A stretch of 64,000 nt of DNA, from assembly GCA_041071465.1 (NCBI GenBank), contig CP163498.1, forward strand, positions 496,001-560,000, written 5' to 3'. Shown here piece by piece: positions 55,949 through 64,000 of the stretch (within the stretch, counting starts at the first letter, position 1; every line of letters begins with the position of its first letter). The DNA is from Pseudomonas putida. GTDB taxonomy: Bacteria > Pseudomonadota > Gammaproteobacteria > Pseudomonadales > Pseudomonadaceae. Below the pieces are notes generated by a model. The model did no database searches. It saw nothing but the letters and a program-made list of their open reading frames with translations, and was not told the origin of the DNA. A program made the position numbers and the translations under genes.

Positions 55949-57235
55949 TTACCGCGCCAGCAGCTGTTTGCCGCGTGTTTCCGGCAGGCTCAAGGCGGCC
56001 ACGATCACAATGCCGTAGGACACCGCAGAAAACACGCCGATACCCAGGCCCAGGGGCACGTTCTGGCCGAGCATGCCGATCAGCAATGGGAACAGCGCCG
56101 CAATGACTTTGCCGATGTTGTAGCAGAAACCCTGCCCCGAACCCCGGATGCGCGTGGGGAACAGTTCGGTCAGGAATGCGCCCATGCCGCTGAAGATACC
56201 CGATGCGAAGAAGCCCAGCGGGAAGCCCAGCCACAGCATCACCCCATCGCTGACCGGCATCTGCGTGTACAGCAGCACGATGACGAACGAGCCCACGGCG
56301 AACAGGATGAAGTTCTTCTTGCGCCCCAGCAGGTCGGACAAGTACGCGCTGACCACATAACCCACGTACGAGCCGACGATCACCATGGCCAGGTAGCCAC
56401 CCGTGCCCAGCACGCTCAGACCGCGCTCGTTCTTGAGGAAGGTCGGCAGCCACGAGGTGATGGCGTAGTACCCACCCAGTGCGCCAGTGGTCAGCAGGGA
56501 CGCACGTACAGTGGTCCAGAGCATGCCCGGTGCGAAGATTTCGTAGAAGTGCGAAGGTGCCTCGGCGTTTTCCACCGACTTGGCCTCGCGGTATACCTCG
56601 GGGTCCTTGACCAGGCGGCGAACGAAAATCACGAAGATCGCCGGTACCAGCCCCAGCAGGAACAGTGCACGCCAGGCCTGCTCTGGCGGCAACCATGAGA
56701 ACAGCAGCGCATAGAGAATCGCCGTGAGGCCCCAGCCGATGGCCCAGCCGGACTGCACCATGCCAACCGCCTTGCCTCGGTCCTGAGCACGGATCACTTC
56801 GCCGATCAACACCGCACCGGCGGTCCATTCGCCGCCGAAACCAAAGCCCATCAAGGTGCGGGCGATCAGCAGTTGCTCATAGTTCTGGGCGAAGCCGCAC
56901 AGGAAGGTGAAGAAGGCGAACCACAGCACCGTCAACTGCAGGGTGCGTACCCGGCCGATGCGGTCGGAAAGAATACCGGCCACCCAGCCACCCACGGCCG
57001 AGGCGATCAGCGTGCTGGTGTGGATCAACCCGGCTTCGGTGGTGGTGATGCCCCACAGCATGATCAGCGTGGGGATGACGAAGCTGAGCATCTGCGTGTC
57101 CATGCCGTCCAGGCCATAGCCGATCTTGCAGCTCCAGAAGGTGCGCCGTTGCTGTTTGTCGATGTCGCGGTACCAGGCGAAGGGCCCGGACGAAGGGGGG
57201 GAACTGACCTGCTGCTGCACGCCGGTGGGGTTCAT
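55949..57235 (-). CDS. MFS transporter, first gene of the pxp operon
   Basis: Twelve-helix inner-membrane permease of 428 residues of the sugar/aromatic-acid:H+ symporter type. The family motif GWVAGILSDRIGRVRTL lies between helices 2 and 3, its second copy YLSDLLGRKKNFILF after helix 8, and GFGFGGEWTAGAVLIGE in helix 5. Position in front of pxpABC suggests it imports 5-oxoproline or a related compound, by inference only. The ATG at 57235 has GAGG upstream; a longer frame to 57298 lacks support. Confidence 0.88.
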   Translation of the reverse strand: MNPTGVQQQVSSPPSSGPFAWYRDIDKQQRRTFWSCKIGYGLDGMDTQMLSFVIPTLIMLWGITTTEAGLIHTSTLIASAVGGWVAGILSDRIGRVRTLQLTVLWFAFFTFLCGFAQNYEQLLIARTLMGFGFGGEWTAGAVLIGEVIRAQDRGKAVGMVQSGWAIGWGLTAILYALLFSWLPPEQAWRALFLLGLVPAIFVIFVRRLVKDPEVYREAKSVENAEAPSHFYEIFAPGMLWTTVRASLLTTGALGGYYAITSWLPTFLKNERGLSVLGTGGYLAMVIVGSYVGYVVSAYLSDLLGRKKNFILFAVGSFVIVLLYTQMPVSDGVMLWLGFPLGFFASGIFSGMGAFLTELFPTRIRGSGQGFCYNIGKVIAALFPLLIGMLGQNVPLGLGIGVFSAVSYGIVIVAALSLPETRGKQLLAR

Positions 57236-57365
57236 GGATGCCTCGGCTTGTTGGTATTGTTTTATGGGCGACATAAAGCGTCGCGGCCTGGGCACCATTG
57301 TTCAGAGGCCGCGACGCTTGAGTCCAACGATAAAAACCGCCGGTCTGGAACAAGAAAAACTGATC

Positions 57366-58277
57366 ATGAACCTTCGCTTCCTCGAAACCTTCGTCTGGGT
57401 CGCCCGGCTCAAAAGCTTCCGCCTGACGGCGCAAAAGCTGTTCACCACCCAGGCCTCGGTGTCCAGCCGCATTGCCGCGCTGGAGGCCGACCTGGGCGTA
57501 AAACTGCTGCTGCGCGATTCCCGGGGTGTCAGCCTGACCCCGGAAGGTGGCAAGGTGCTGGAATATGCCGAGCGCATGCTGGAAACCGCCAAGGCCATGA
57601 AGCAGTCGCTGGACAGCGACCGGGCCAAGGTCGGGCGAATTCGTATTGGCGTGATGGACACGGTAATCCACACCTGGATGAGCGCGCTGGTGGCGGAACT
57701 GACCGAGCGCTACCCACAGGTGGAAATCGAGCTGGTGGCCGACACCGCGCTGAACCTGCGCGAGCAGTTGCAAAAGGGTTTTCTCGACGTGATTCTGCAG
57801 ACCGACTTGCTGCGCGAGCAGTCCATCCGCAGCCTCGACCTGGCGCGCTACCCGATGGGCTGGGTAGTGGCTGCCGGCTCGCACCAGCACCGGGACTATG
57901 CCTCGCTGGCCGAGCTTGGTCGCGAGCGCATCATCACCTTCTCGAAGAACTCACGGCCGCACCAAGAGGTGCTGAGCCTGCTGCAAGCTGCGGGCGCAGA
58001 AGCGCCGCGGTTGAACTGCGTGAACTCGGTGGCGGCGATCACCCGGCTGTTGCGCGACGGTTTTGGCATTGGCGCATTGCCCCCAGCGCTGGTGGATGCC
58101 GAGCTGGGCCGGGGTGAGTTGGTGCTGCTGGAGGGGCTGCAACCGCCGCCGAGCCTGGAGCTGGTGGTGGCGTGGCAGACCGGGGTGGCGTTGGTGGATG
58201 AGGTGGTTGGGGTTTGTCGACAGGTGCTGGAAGCGTATGCGCGGGATGTGGGGGGGCAGCGGATAATGCTCTTCTGA
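57366..58277 (+). CDS. LysR-family transcriptional regulator
   Basis: DNA-binding regulator of 303 residues. The N-terminal winged helix has FRLTAQKLFTTQASVSSRIA and LLLRDSRGVSLTPEGGKVLE; a LysR substrate-binding domain follows (VGRIRIGVMDTVIHTWMSAL, VNSVAAITRLLRDGFGIGAL). It is divergent from the MFS-pxpABC operon with 130 bases between and very probably controls it, sensing 5-oxoproline or a related ligand. Confidence 0.9.
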   Translation: MNLRFLETFVWVARLKSFRLTAQKLFTTQASVSSRIAALEADLGVKLLLRDSRGVSLTPEGGKVLEYAERMLETAKAMKQSLDSDRAKVGRIRIGVMDTVIHTWMSALVAELTERYPQVEIELVADTALNLREQLQKGFLDVILQTDLLREQSIRSLDLARYPMGWVVAAGSHQHRDYASLAELGRERIITFSKNSRPHQEVLSLLQAAGAEAPRLNCVNSVAAITRLLRDGFGIGALPPALVDAELGRGELVLLEGLQPPPSLELVVAWQTGVALVDEVVGVCRQVLEAYARDVGGQRIMLF

Positions 58278-58486
58278 TACGACCAGCGTGGTTTTTGGAC
58301 CACCGCATACGGTTCTCATCCCGTGAATGGCTGCCACCCAAGTCCTGTGGAAACGATTGAACTGGCGGTTCCAGCAGAGAAAACGCCAAACTCCGCACCT
58401 GATAATTCTGCCAGTAGTAAATTCGGGTTATGCCGCGTAGTTTACCGTTCGTGCAACTACTGCACACCAGCGTAGAGTGAACGATC

Positions 58487-59008
58487 ATGAAAAGTGAACG
58501 GCAACTGCTTGAGGATCCATTTTACGGTGAGCCCAAATCATCCGACAGCCACCCCGGAAAGTTCAAAGGCAAGATGAAATGGCCACTCGGACGAGAAGCG
58601 CCTCTCAAACCTATCGATGTATATTTAACTATCAGTGATGCGAACTATTGGAGAGGTGTCGCCATTCTAGACAAACCGTTTGATCGCGTCGTCGTATCTA
58701 TAAAAAAAGGACTTCCGGATGGAGTTTACTCGACCAGCGATTTCAACAATAATATCTTCGTCAAATGCATTTATGACGGCATGATTGCCGGCAGCATGGT
58801 TGGAACAGTAAAGTTTGATACAAAAATGGGAAACCTCAAGATTACCGATGTTTCTGGCAGTTTCGAGGCTGAGCACAGCAGGACGCCAGACATGCCCGCC
58901 CCCCTGAAAAATGCCCCTCCCAAAACAAACAAGGAAACATCCAAGTTCAAACTATCCTGCAATTTTGAGTTCTTGGATATTGCTAAATCATCCACGGACA
59001 AAACGTGA
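58487..59008 (+). CDS. hypothetical protein, AT-rich orphan
   Basis: Protein of 173 residues that I do not recognise. Sequence is soluble and beta-rich in the middle (PIDVYLTISDANYWRGVAIL, VGTVKFDTKMGNLKITDVSG), with a polar, proline-rich C-terminal third. There is no signal peptide. Base composition is clearly more AT-rich than all neighbours, and both flanks (58278-58486 and 59009-59182) hold no genes, which points to acquisition from elsewhere. No mobility gene is adjacent. Confidence 0.6.
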   Translation: MKSERQLLEDPFYGEPKSSDSHPGKFKGKMKWPLGREAPLKPIDVYLTISDANYWRGVAILDKPFDRVVVSIKKGLPDGVYSTSDFNNNIFVKCIYDGMIAGSMVGTVKFDTKMGNLKITDVSGSFEAEHSRTPDMPAPLKNAPPKTNKETSKFKLSCNFEFLDIAKSSTDKT

Positions 59009-59182
59009 TGAAATGCAGTTTCCTTCTCCAATTACAACATGGCTTTCATGCGACCGCCTTGTCCTGACGACTGCGTTCGCATGAGAGGCCCGGCCACGGC
59101 CTGCAGGTCATGGAGCCAGAGAGTGTCGCCGGCCCGACAATCTAGGCATCATTGCTAAAGCCCAGGGGGCGCTGCGCGCAGC

Positions 59183-59704
59183 TTAGCGCCAGCTTTCTTT
59201 CACCGCCCTGCGCCGCCCACCCAGGATCACCCAGCCAATCCCCAGCAACAGGCTTTCGACCACAAAGGCCAGCACAAACCCTGCGCCAACGCCCCAGCCA
59301 ATCGCCTCGGGCACCAGCAAAATCTGGTAGCTGTAACCATTGAGGGTTTCTTCGCGCAACTGCGGGTCGGCCTGCACCAGCACATGCCAGGTACGCTCGG
59401 CCCACGGCCCTTGCAGCGCCTGCCATTCGTTTTCCAGCAGTTCGTTGCGGATCATCAGGCTTTCGATGCTGTTGGCATCACTGTTGAACACCGGGTCGTC
59501 ACTGCTGCGGTAATGCTGCAGCAACGCCTGCAGGTCGCCTTTGAAAAAGCGCTCAGCCGTTTGCCGAAACCCGTCGAGCGCCTCGCGCGACTCGAACAGG
59601 TGCGCCTCGACCCGCTGGCTATAGTCCTTGACCAGCCCCGGGACCTGAATGCCGGCCAGCAGGCCGAAGGTGAACAGCAGCAACCGCAGGTAACTTCTGA
59701 ACAT
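59183..59704 (-). CDS. DUF2937 family membrane protein
   Basis: Protein of 173 residues with an N-terminal membrane segment (LRLLLFTFGLLAGIQVPGLV), a helical middle part (YSQRVEAHLFESREALDGFR) and a C-terminal membrane pair (GWGVGAGFVLAFVVESLLLG). This is the usual DUF2937 layout; function unknown. The YafJ-like gene ends nine bases upstream on the same strand, so they are probably co-transcribed. Confidence 0.78.
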   Translation of the reverse strand: MFRSYLRLLLFTFGLLAGIQVPGLVKDYSQRVEAHLFESREALDGFRQTAERFFKGDLQALLQHYRSSDDPVFNSDANSIESLMIRNELLENEWQALQGPWAERTWHVLVQADPQLREETLNGYSYQILLVPEAIGWGVGAGFVLAFVVESLLLGIGWVILGGRRRAVKESWR

Positions 59705-59713
59705 GCAGCGTCC

Positions 59714-60487
59714 TTAGCTTTGGCCGTGCGCCACGCATTCGCCGTGGCGCCACAGCGCCCACTGACCCGGCTCGTAGCGGTGCCAGGTCTCGTTTTCGGT
59801 CAGGGCCTCGGTGGCGATCACCGTGACCACGTCGTTGGGGGTGGTTTCGGTATGGAAATCAACGATCAGGTCGACATCTTTCAAGCGTGCAGCGCCAAAC
59901 GGCGCTCGCCGGGTGATGTGCACCAGCTTGGTCGAGCAGAAGCAGAACAGCCAGTCGCCGTCACTGAGCATGCAGTTGAACACGCCCTGCCCACGGTAAC
60001 CCGCACAGGCTTCGACCAGCACCGGCAGCAGCTGTTCCACCGGCACCGGCTCTGGAAAGGCACTGCGAATGCGGTTGAGCAGGTCGCAGAAAGCCGCCTC
60101 GCTGTCGGTATCACCGACCGGCCGGTAGAAGCTGGCCTGGCCCTTGAAGTCGCCCAACTGGCCGTTGTGCGCGAAGCACCAGTTGCGCCCCCACATTTCC
60201 CGCACGAACGGGTGGGTGTTGGACAGGCACACCTTGCCGACGTTGGCCTGGCGGATATGACCGATCACCACTTCGCTCTTGATCGGGTAGCGCTGCACCA
60301 GGTTGGCCACTTCCGATTCGCTGCTCGCGGCTGGGTCCTGGAACAGGCGCAGGCCACGGCCTTCGTAAAAGCCGATACCCCAGCCATCACGGTGAGGGCC
60401 GGTGCGCCCACCGCGCTGCATCAGGCCTGTGAAGCTGAAAACGATGTCGGTAGGGACGTTGGCACTCATGCCCAGCAGTTCACACAT
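59714..60487 (-). CDS. yafJ: class II glutamine amidotransferase, YafJ type
   Basis: Cytoplasmic amidotransferase-like protein of 257 residues. The catalytic Cys is residue 2 (MCELLGMSANVPTDIVFSF), exposed after Met removal. Further family motifs are HRDGWGIGFYEGRG, GHIRQANVGKVCLSNTHPF, CFAHNGQLGDF and GDTDSEAAFCDLL. The acceptor substrate is not known. It lies in a minus-strand group with the membrane protein upstream and the DUF2937 gene downstream. Confidence 0.88.
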   Translation of the reverse strand: MCELLGMSANVPTDIVFSFTGLMQRGGRTGPHRDGWGIGFYEGRGLRLFQDPAASSESEVANLVQRYPIKSEVVIGHIRQANVGKVCLSNTHPFVREMWGRNWCFAHNGQLGDFKGQASFYRPVGDTDSEAAFCDLLNRIRSAFPEPVPVEQLLPVLVEACAGYRGQGVFNCMLSDGDWLFCFCSTKLVHITRRAPFGAARLKDVDLIVDFHTETTPNDVVTVIATEALTENETWHRYEPGQWALWRHGECVAHGQS

Positions 60488-60501
60488 AGGCGTGTCTCCG
60501 T

Positions 60502-60999
60502 TTACAGACGGGGCTCGACCCGGCCACCGCCACGCGGGGCGGCTGGGGGCGGGGCGTCACGGTAACGGTCGCCGCGCTCAGCGGCCAGCGGCGCATGGGC
60601 AACGACTGCATCATCTTCAACCGCTTGGCGCTTGGCGGCGGCTTCGGCCTGCGCGCGGCGCTCACGGGCGCGTTTTTCAAGCGGCCAGCGCAGCAGCACG
60701 AAGAGGAAATACAGGCCAAAGGCGATCAAGCCATACATGGCGAAGTCGGACACTGCTCGCCAGGCGTTGTTACCGACCTTGAAGGCGACGTCCAACGCGG
60801 TGATGGCAATGGCCGGGGCGAAGCTGTCCTTTACCGGGTCGACGATGGTCGGCGTCAGCAGCAGCACCGCCAGCACCACCCGCAGCGGTTCGCGCAGCCA
60901 GCGCCACATCCAGCCGGTGAGCTTGAAGCCCACCAGCAGGCAGCCCAGCGCGGCCACAGCGTACAGGCCCCAGGCGAAGGTGTAGTCGTTCTCGGTCAT
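60502..60999 (-). CDS. hypothetical inner-membrane protein
   Basis: Protein of 165 residues with four likely membrane segments in the first 110 residues (AWGLYAVAALGCLLVGFKLT, then VVLAVLLLTPTI, and a pair around MYGLIAFGLYFLFVLLRWPL). A charged Arg/Ala/Glu-rich cytoplasmic tail follows and ends in a proline/glycine-rich stretch. I know no function. It starts the small minus-strand group with yafJ and the DUF2937 gene; yafJ begins 14 bases after its stop. Confidence 0.7.
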   Translation of the reverse strand: MTENDYTFAWGLYAVAALGCLLVGFKLTGWMWRWLREPLRVVLAVLLLTPTIVDPVKDSFAPAIAITALDVAFKVGNNAWRAVSDFAMYGLIAFGLYFLFVLLRWPLEKRARERRAQAEAAAKRQAVEDDAVVAHAPLAAERGDRYRDAPPPAAPRGGGRVEPRL

Positions 61000-61091
61000 G
61001 GTGTTCGTGCAAGCCAGGCAAAGAGATGCCTATGATAAACACTTTTCCGGGCGCAGACAGTGTTTGCCTGTCCCCAGCCAAGAGATCACCC

Positions 61092-63134
61092 ATGCCCAAC
61101 AAGCCTCAGCCGCCCATCGCCCACGCCGATAACGCCGCCGACCCGTACGCCTGGCTGCAACAGCGCGACACCCCCGAGGTACTCGCCTACCTGCAAGCCG
61201 AAAACGCCTACCAGGAAGCCTGCCTGGCCGACCAGGCAGCGTTGCGTGAGCAGTTGTTCGAAGAGATCAAGGGTCGCATCCTGGAAACCGACCTGTCGCT
61301 GCCGTCGCCCTGGGGCCCCTACCTGTACTACACCCGCACCACCGCCGGCGACGAGTACCCACGTCACTACCGCTGCCCACGCCCTGCCGACGATTCGAAC
61401 ACCGTCGATGAAAGCCAGGAGCAACTGCTGCTCGACCCCAACGCCCTGGCCAATGGCGGCTTCCTGTCGCTGGGGGCGTTCAACGTCAGCCCCGACCACC
61501 GCCTGCTGGCCTACAGCCTCGACACCAGCGGCGACGAAATCTACACCCTGTACGTCAAGGACTTGGCCAGTGGCAGCGTCACGCCCCTGCCCTTCGACGA
61601 CTGCGACGGCAGCCTGACCTGGGCCAACGACAGCCAAACGCTGTTCTTCGCCGAACTGGACGACACCCATCGGCCATGGCGCCTGCATCGCCACACCCTG
61701 GGCACTGACGCCGTGCAGACCGTGTTCGAAGAGCCCGACGGGCGCTTCTTCCTGCACTGCTATCGCACCAGCTCCGAGCGCCAACTGGTGCTGCTGCTGA
61801 ACAGCAAGACCACCAGCGAAGCCTGGGTACTGGACGCCGAAACCCCGCAGGCGCCGTTCACCTGCCTGGCGCCGCGTGTCGAAGGCCATGAATATTTCCC
61901 CGACCATGGCCAGCTCGACGGCGAGTGGCGCTGGTTCATCCGTACCAACCAGGACGGCATCAACTTCGCTCTTTACCATGCCCCTGTCGCGCCAGTGCCA
62001 GGCCGTGAGCAATGGCAGGTGCTGGTGGCGCACCGCGACGCAATCATGCTCGAAGGCCTCAGCCTCAATGCCAGCGCCCTCACCCTGAGCCTGCGTGAAG
62101 GCGGCCTGCCAATCATCGAAGTACGCCCGCAGGGGCTGTCGGCCTATCGCGTCGAGCTACCCGACGCCGCCTACAGCCTGTACGTACAGGACAGCCTGGA
62201 GTTCGTCAGCACACGCGTGCGCCTGCGCTACGAAGCCCTCAATCGCCCGGCCCAGGTGCGCCAGCTGGAGCTGGCCACGGGCGCGCAGGTTGTGCTCAAG
62301 CAAACCCCGGTGCTGGGTGCGTTCGATGCCGATGACTATGTCAGCGAGCGCCTGTGGGCGACTGCGGCGGACGGCACCCAGGTGCCGATCAGCCTGGTAC
62401 GCCGTCGCCGCGACCAGGGCAAGACCGTGCCGCTGTACCTGTACGGTTACGGCGCCTATGGGGAAAGCCTCGACCCGTGGTTCTCCCATGCGCGCCTGAG
62501 CCTGCTGGAGCGTGGCGTGGCCTTTGCCATCGCCCACGTGCGCGGCGGCGGTGAACTGGGTGAAGCCTGGTACCGCGCGGGCAAGCAGGAGTACAAGCAC
62601 AACACCTTCAGCGACTTCATCGCCTGCGCCGAGCACCTGATCGCCAAAGGCGTGACGGCTGCCGATCGCTTGGCCATCAGCGGCGGCAGCGCCGGCGGCC
62701 TGCTGATCGGCACGGTGCTCAACCTGCGCCCCGAGCTGTTCCGCTGCGCGATTGCCGAAGTGCCGTTCGTCGACGTGCTCAACACCATGCTCGACCCCGA
62801 GCTACCGCTGACCGTGACCGAATACGACGAATGGGGCAACCCAGAGGAACCGCAGGTTTACGAGCGCATCAAGGCGTATGCACCTTATGAGAACGTAAAG
62901 GCCCAGGACTATCCAGCGATGCTGGTGGTGGCGGGTTACAACGACAGCCGCGTGCAGTACTGGGAAGCGGCCAAATGGGTGGCGCGGTTGCGTACGCGCA
63001 AGACCGACGACCACCTGCTGCTGCTCAAGACCGAAATGGGCGCAGGGCATGGCGGGATGAGCGGGCGATACCAAGGGCTGAAGGATGTGGCGCTGGAATA
63101 TGCGTTCGTATTCGGCGAGCTGGGTATCGTTTGA
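61092..63134 (+). CDS. ptrB: oligopeptidase B / prolyl-oligopeptidase family (S9A)
   Basis: Serine peptidase of 680 residues that cuts short peptides after basic residues. The N-terminal beta-propeller begins ADNAADPYAWLQQRDTPEVL. The catalytic alpha/beta-hydrolase domain carries YLYGYGAYGESLDPWFSHAR, Ser in AISGGSAGGLLIG, Asp in VVAGYNDSRVQYWEA and His in TEMGAGHGGMSGRY. The acidic segment PLTVTEYDEWGNPEEPQVYE fits oligopeptidase B. I chose the ATG at 61092; an upstream in-frame ATG at 61026 adds unrelated sequence. Confidence 0.92.
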   Translation: MPNKPQPPIAHADNAADPYAWLQQRDTPEVLAYLQAENAYQEACLADQAALREQLFEEIKGRILETDLSLPSPWGPYLYYTRTTAGDEYPRHYRCPRPADDSNTVDESQEQLLLDPNALANGGFLSLGAFNVSPDHRLLAYSLDTSGDEIYTLYVKDLASGSVTPLPFDDCDGSLTWANDSQTLFFAELDDTHRPWRLHRHTLGTDAVQTVFEEPDGRFFLHCYRTSSERQLVLLLNSKTTSEAWVLDAETPQAPFTCLAPRVEGHEYFPDHGQLDGEWRWFIRTNQDGINFALYHAPVAPVPGREQWQVLVAHRDAIMLEGLSLNASALTLSLREGGLPIIEVRPQGLSAYRVELPDAAYSLYVQDSLEFVSTRVRLRYEALNRPAQVRQLELATGAQVVLKQTPVLGAFDADDYVSERLWATAADGTQVPISLVRRRRDQGKTVPLYLYGYGAYGESLDPWFSHARLSLLERGVAFAIAHVRGGGELGEAWYRAGKQEYKHNTFSDFIACAEHLIAKGVTAADRLAISGGSAGGLLIGTVLNLRPELFRCAIAEVPFVDVLNTMLDPELPLTVTEYDEWGNPEEPQVYERIKAYAPYENVKAQDYPAMLVVAGYNDSRVQYWEAAKWVARLRTRKTDDHLLLLKTEMGAGHGGMSGRYQGLKDVALEYAFVFGELGIV

Positions 63135-63141
63135 GATAGCT

Positions 63142-63160
63142 AGGGGCGCTTTGCGCCCCT
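63142..63160 (+). terminator. terminator of ptrB
   Basis: AGGGGCGC-TTT-GCGCCCCT followed by TTCG, seven bases after the stop. Confidence 0.75.
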
Positions 63161-63161
63161 T

Positions 63162-63228
63162 TCGCGACACAAGGCCGCTCCCACACGAGTCCTGCGCGGT
63201 ATCTGTGGAAACGGCCTAGTGTCGCGAT
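63162..63228. repeat. intergenic inverted repeat, REP-like
   Basis: TCGCGACACAAGGCCGCTCC at the left is mirrored by ACGGCCTAGTGTCGCGA at the right with about 30 bases between. This is the layout of dispersed Pseudomonas palindromic repeats. It differs in sequence from the pair at 51342-51454. Confidence 0.6.
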
Positions 63229-63275
63229 GGGCTGCAAAGCAGCCCCAAAAACCACCGCCACACACGTCTGCTATA

Positions 63276-63554
63276 TCAATCATCATCCACCGCCGGTTTC
63301 GGCGGTTCTGGCCGCAACCCCGGCAATGGCTGGTCCTTCGGCGGCCCGGGCACCGGCATCGGTGGCAACAGCGGCGCCCCCGGCTGGCTGTCATAAGCCT
63401 TGGGCGGCGTACTCGGGGTTATCTGCGGGTATGGCGTAGGCGTCGGCGTACCGGGTGCGCCGGGTACCGGGGTAGTGAGCCGGGGTGGCGTGCTGGCGGC
63501 TTCGGCCAGGGGCCAGCCTGCCAGCAACAGCGCGGTGAGGATCGCGTGAAACAT
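63276..63554 (-). CDS. small secreted proline-rich protein
   Basis: Protein of 92 residues with a signal peptide (FHAILTALLLAGWPLAEA) and a mature part made mainly of proline, threonine and glycine, ending KPAVDDD. AGGAGG lies a suitable distance before the ATG at 63554. A longer frame continues upstream but its sequence looks like chance. Function unknown; perhaps a periplasmic spacer-like peptide. Confidence 0.6.
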   Translation of the reverse strand: MFHAILTALLLAGWPLAEAASTPPRLTTPVPGAPGTPTPTPYPQITPSTPPKAYDSQPGAPLLPPMPVPGPPKDQPLPGLRPEPPKPAVDDD

Positions 63555-63686
63555 CAGCAACCTCCTGTCGGGAACCTTCCAACAGCCTACGCCTAAATCA
63601 AAGCTTTCGCCTGTCCGCCTGCCCTGCAAGCGCGCTAGACTCAATGACATAACCGTCATCTGCCTGATCAGAACAAAGGAAACACC

Positions 63687-64000
63687 ATGAGCTCCACCTC
63701 TTCCGCCGCCGCCACCGCGCGCCTCGACCGCATTCTGGCCGACGCCAAGCGCGACAAGGAAATGGGCTACCGCGACAAGGCCCTGAGAATGTACCCGCAC
63801 GTTTGTGGCCGCTGCGCCCGCGAGTTCGCCGGCAAGCGCCTGAGCGAGCTGACCGTGCACCACCGCGACCACAACCACGACAACAACCCGCAGGACGGCT
63901 CCAACTGGGAGCTGCTGTGCCTTTACTGCCACGACAACGAGCACTCGCGCTACACCGACCAGCAGTACTTCAGCGAAGGCTCCACCAGCACCCCGAGCAT
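63687..64000 (+). CDS. yajD: YajD-type HNH nuclease family protein, cut by window end
   Basis: The first 104 residues are seen. The zinc/HNH core is intact: CGRCAREFAGKRLSELTVHH with its HRDHNH and the second pair CLYCHDNEH. Basic N-terminal helix LDRILADAKRDKEMGYRDKA. The size and motif agree with the YajD family of small HNH proteins. AAAGGA lies before the ATG. The stop is beyond the window. Confidence 0.85.
   Translation, partial: MSSTSSAAATARLDRILADAKRDKEMGYRDKALRMYPHVCGRCAREFAGKRLSELTVHHRDHNHDNNPQDGSNWELLCLYCHDNEHSRYTDQQYFSEGSTSTPS

Noticed and set aside
63276..63944. 222-codon minus-strand gene
   Set aside because: Only the last 92 codons carry a signal peptide and ribosome site; the upstream part overlaps the yajD coding region on the other strand.

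Overview
The window looks like a chromosomal segment of a Pseudomonas of the P. putida group. It is GC-rich, carries the short inverted repeats with the arm CCTCTTCGCGGGTAAACC that are typical of P. putida genomes (51342-51454), and holds a pyoverdine siderophore side-chain locus flanked by ordinary Pseudomonas housekeeping genes.

Left part (1-9500). A surface-signalling iron uptake unit reads leftwards: ECF sigma factor, FecR-type anti-sigma regulator, and a FpvA-like TonB receptor cut by the window edge. Then come a DUF6279 lipoprotein, a small unknown protein, aceK, two EamA exporters and a DUF4265 protein.

Pyoverdine region (about 9870-46590). A secreted PvdO-like protein and a second FpvA-like receptor read rightwards. 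Four collinear NRPS genes read leftwards from 43102 to 13629. They hold eight modules, two epimerase domains and one terminal thioesterase. My reading of the adenylation pockets gives Asp-Lys-(D)Asp-Ser-(Ala or Gly)-(D)Thr-Lys-hydroxyornithine. A SyrP-type Fe/2-oxoglutarate oxygenase, expected to make beta-hydroxy-aspartate, lies just upstream. Divergent from it are an azurin and the PvdE exporter. Four promoters here share an iron-starvation box of the form TAAAT-N16-CGT, three of them followed by CTGA, so the NRPS operon, syrP-like gene, PvdO-like gene and azurin-pvdE unit appear to form one PvdS-type regulon. The genes for the chromophore synthetase PvdL, PvdH, PvdA, PvdF and PvdS are not in the window.

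Right part (46600-64000). An orphan ATPase sits behind a striking array of eight CTATAAT-like motifs. It is followed by an lpxO-like hydroxylase, cysK, a DUF748 protein, a MoxR/VWA pair, an MFS-pxpABC operon with a divergent LysR gene, an AT-rich orphan, a DUF2937 protein, a YafJ-type amidotransferase, a membrane protein, oligopeptidase B, a proline-rich secreted peptide and the start of a YajD-type HNH protein.

Seven single-base frameshifts occur (DUF6279 gene, NRPS-1 twice, NRPS-3, syrP, pvdE, VWA gene). Each is cured by adding one G or C to a G/C run, so I read them as probable sequence or assembly errors and give the affected genes as full composites.
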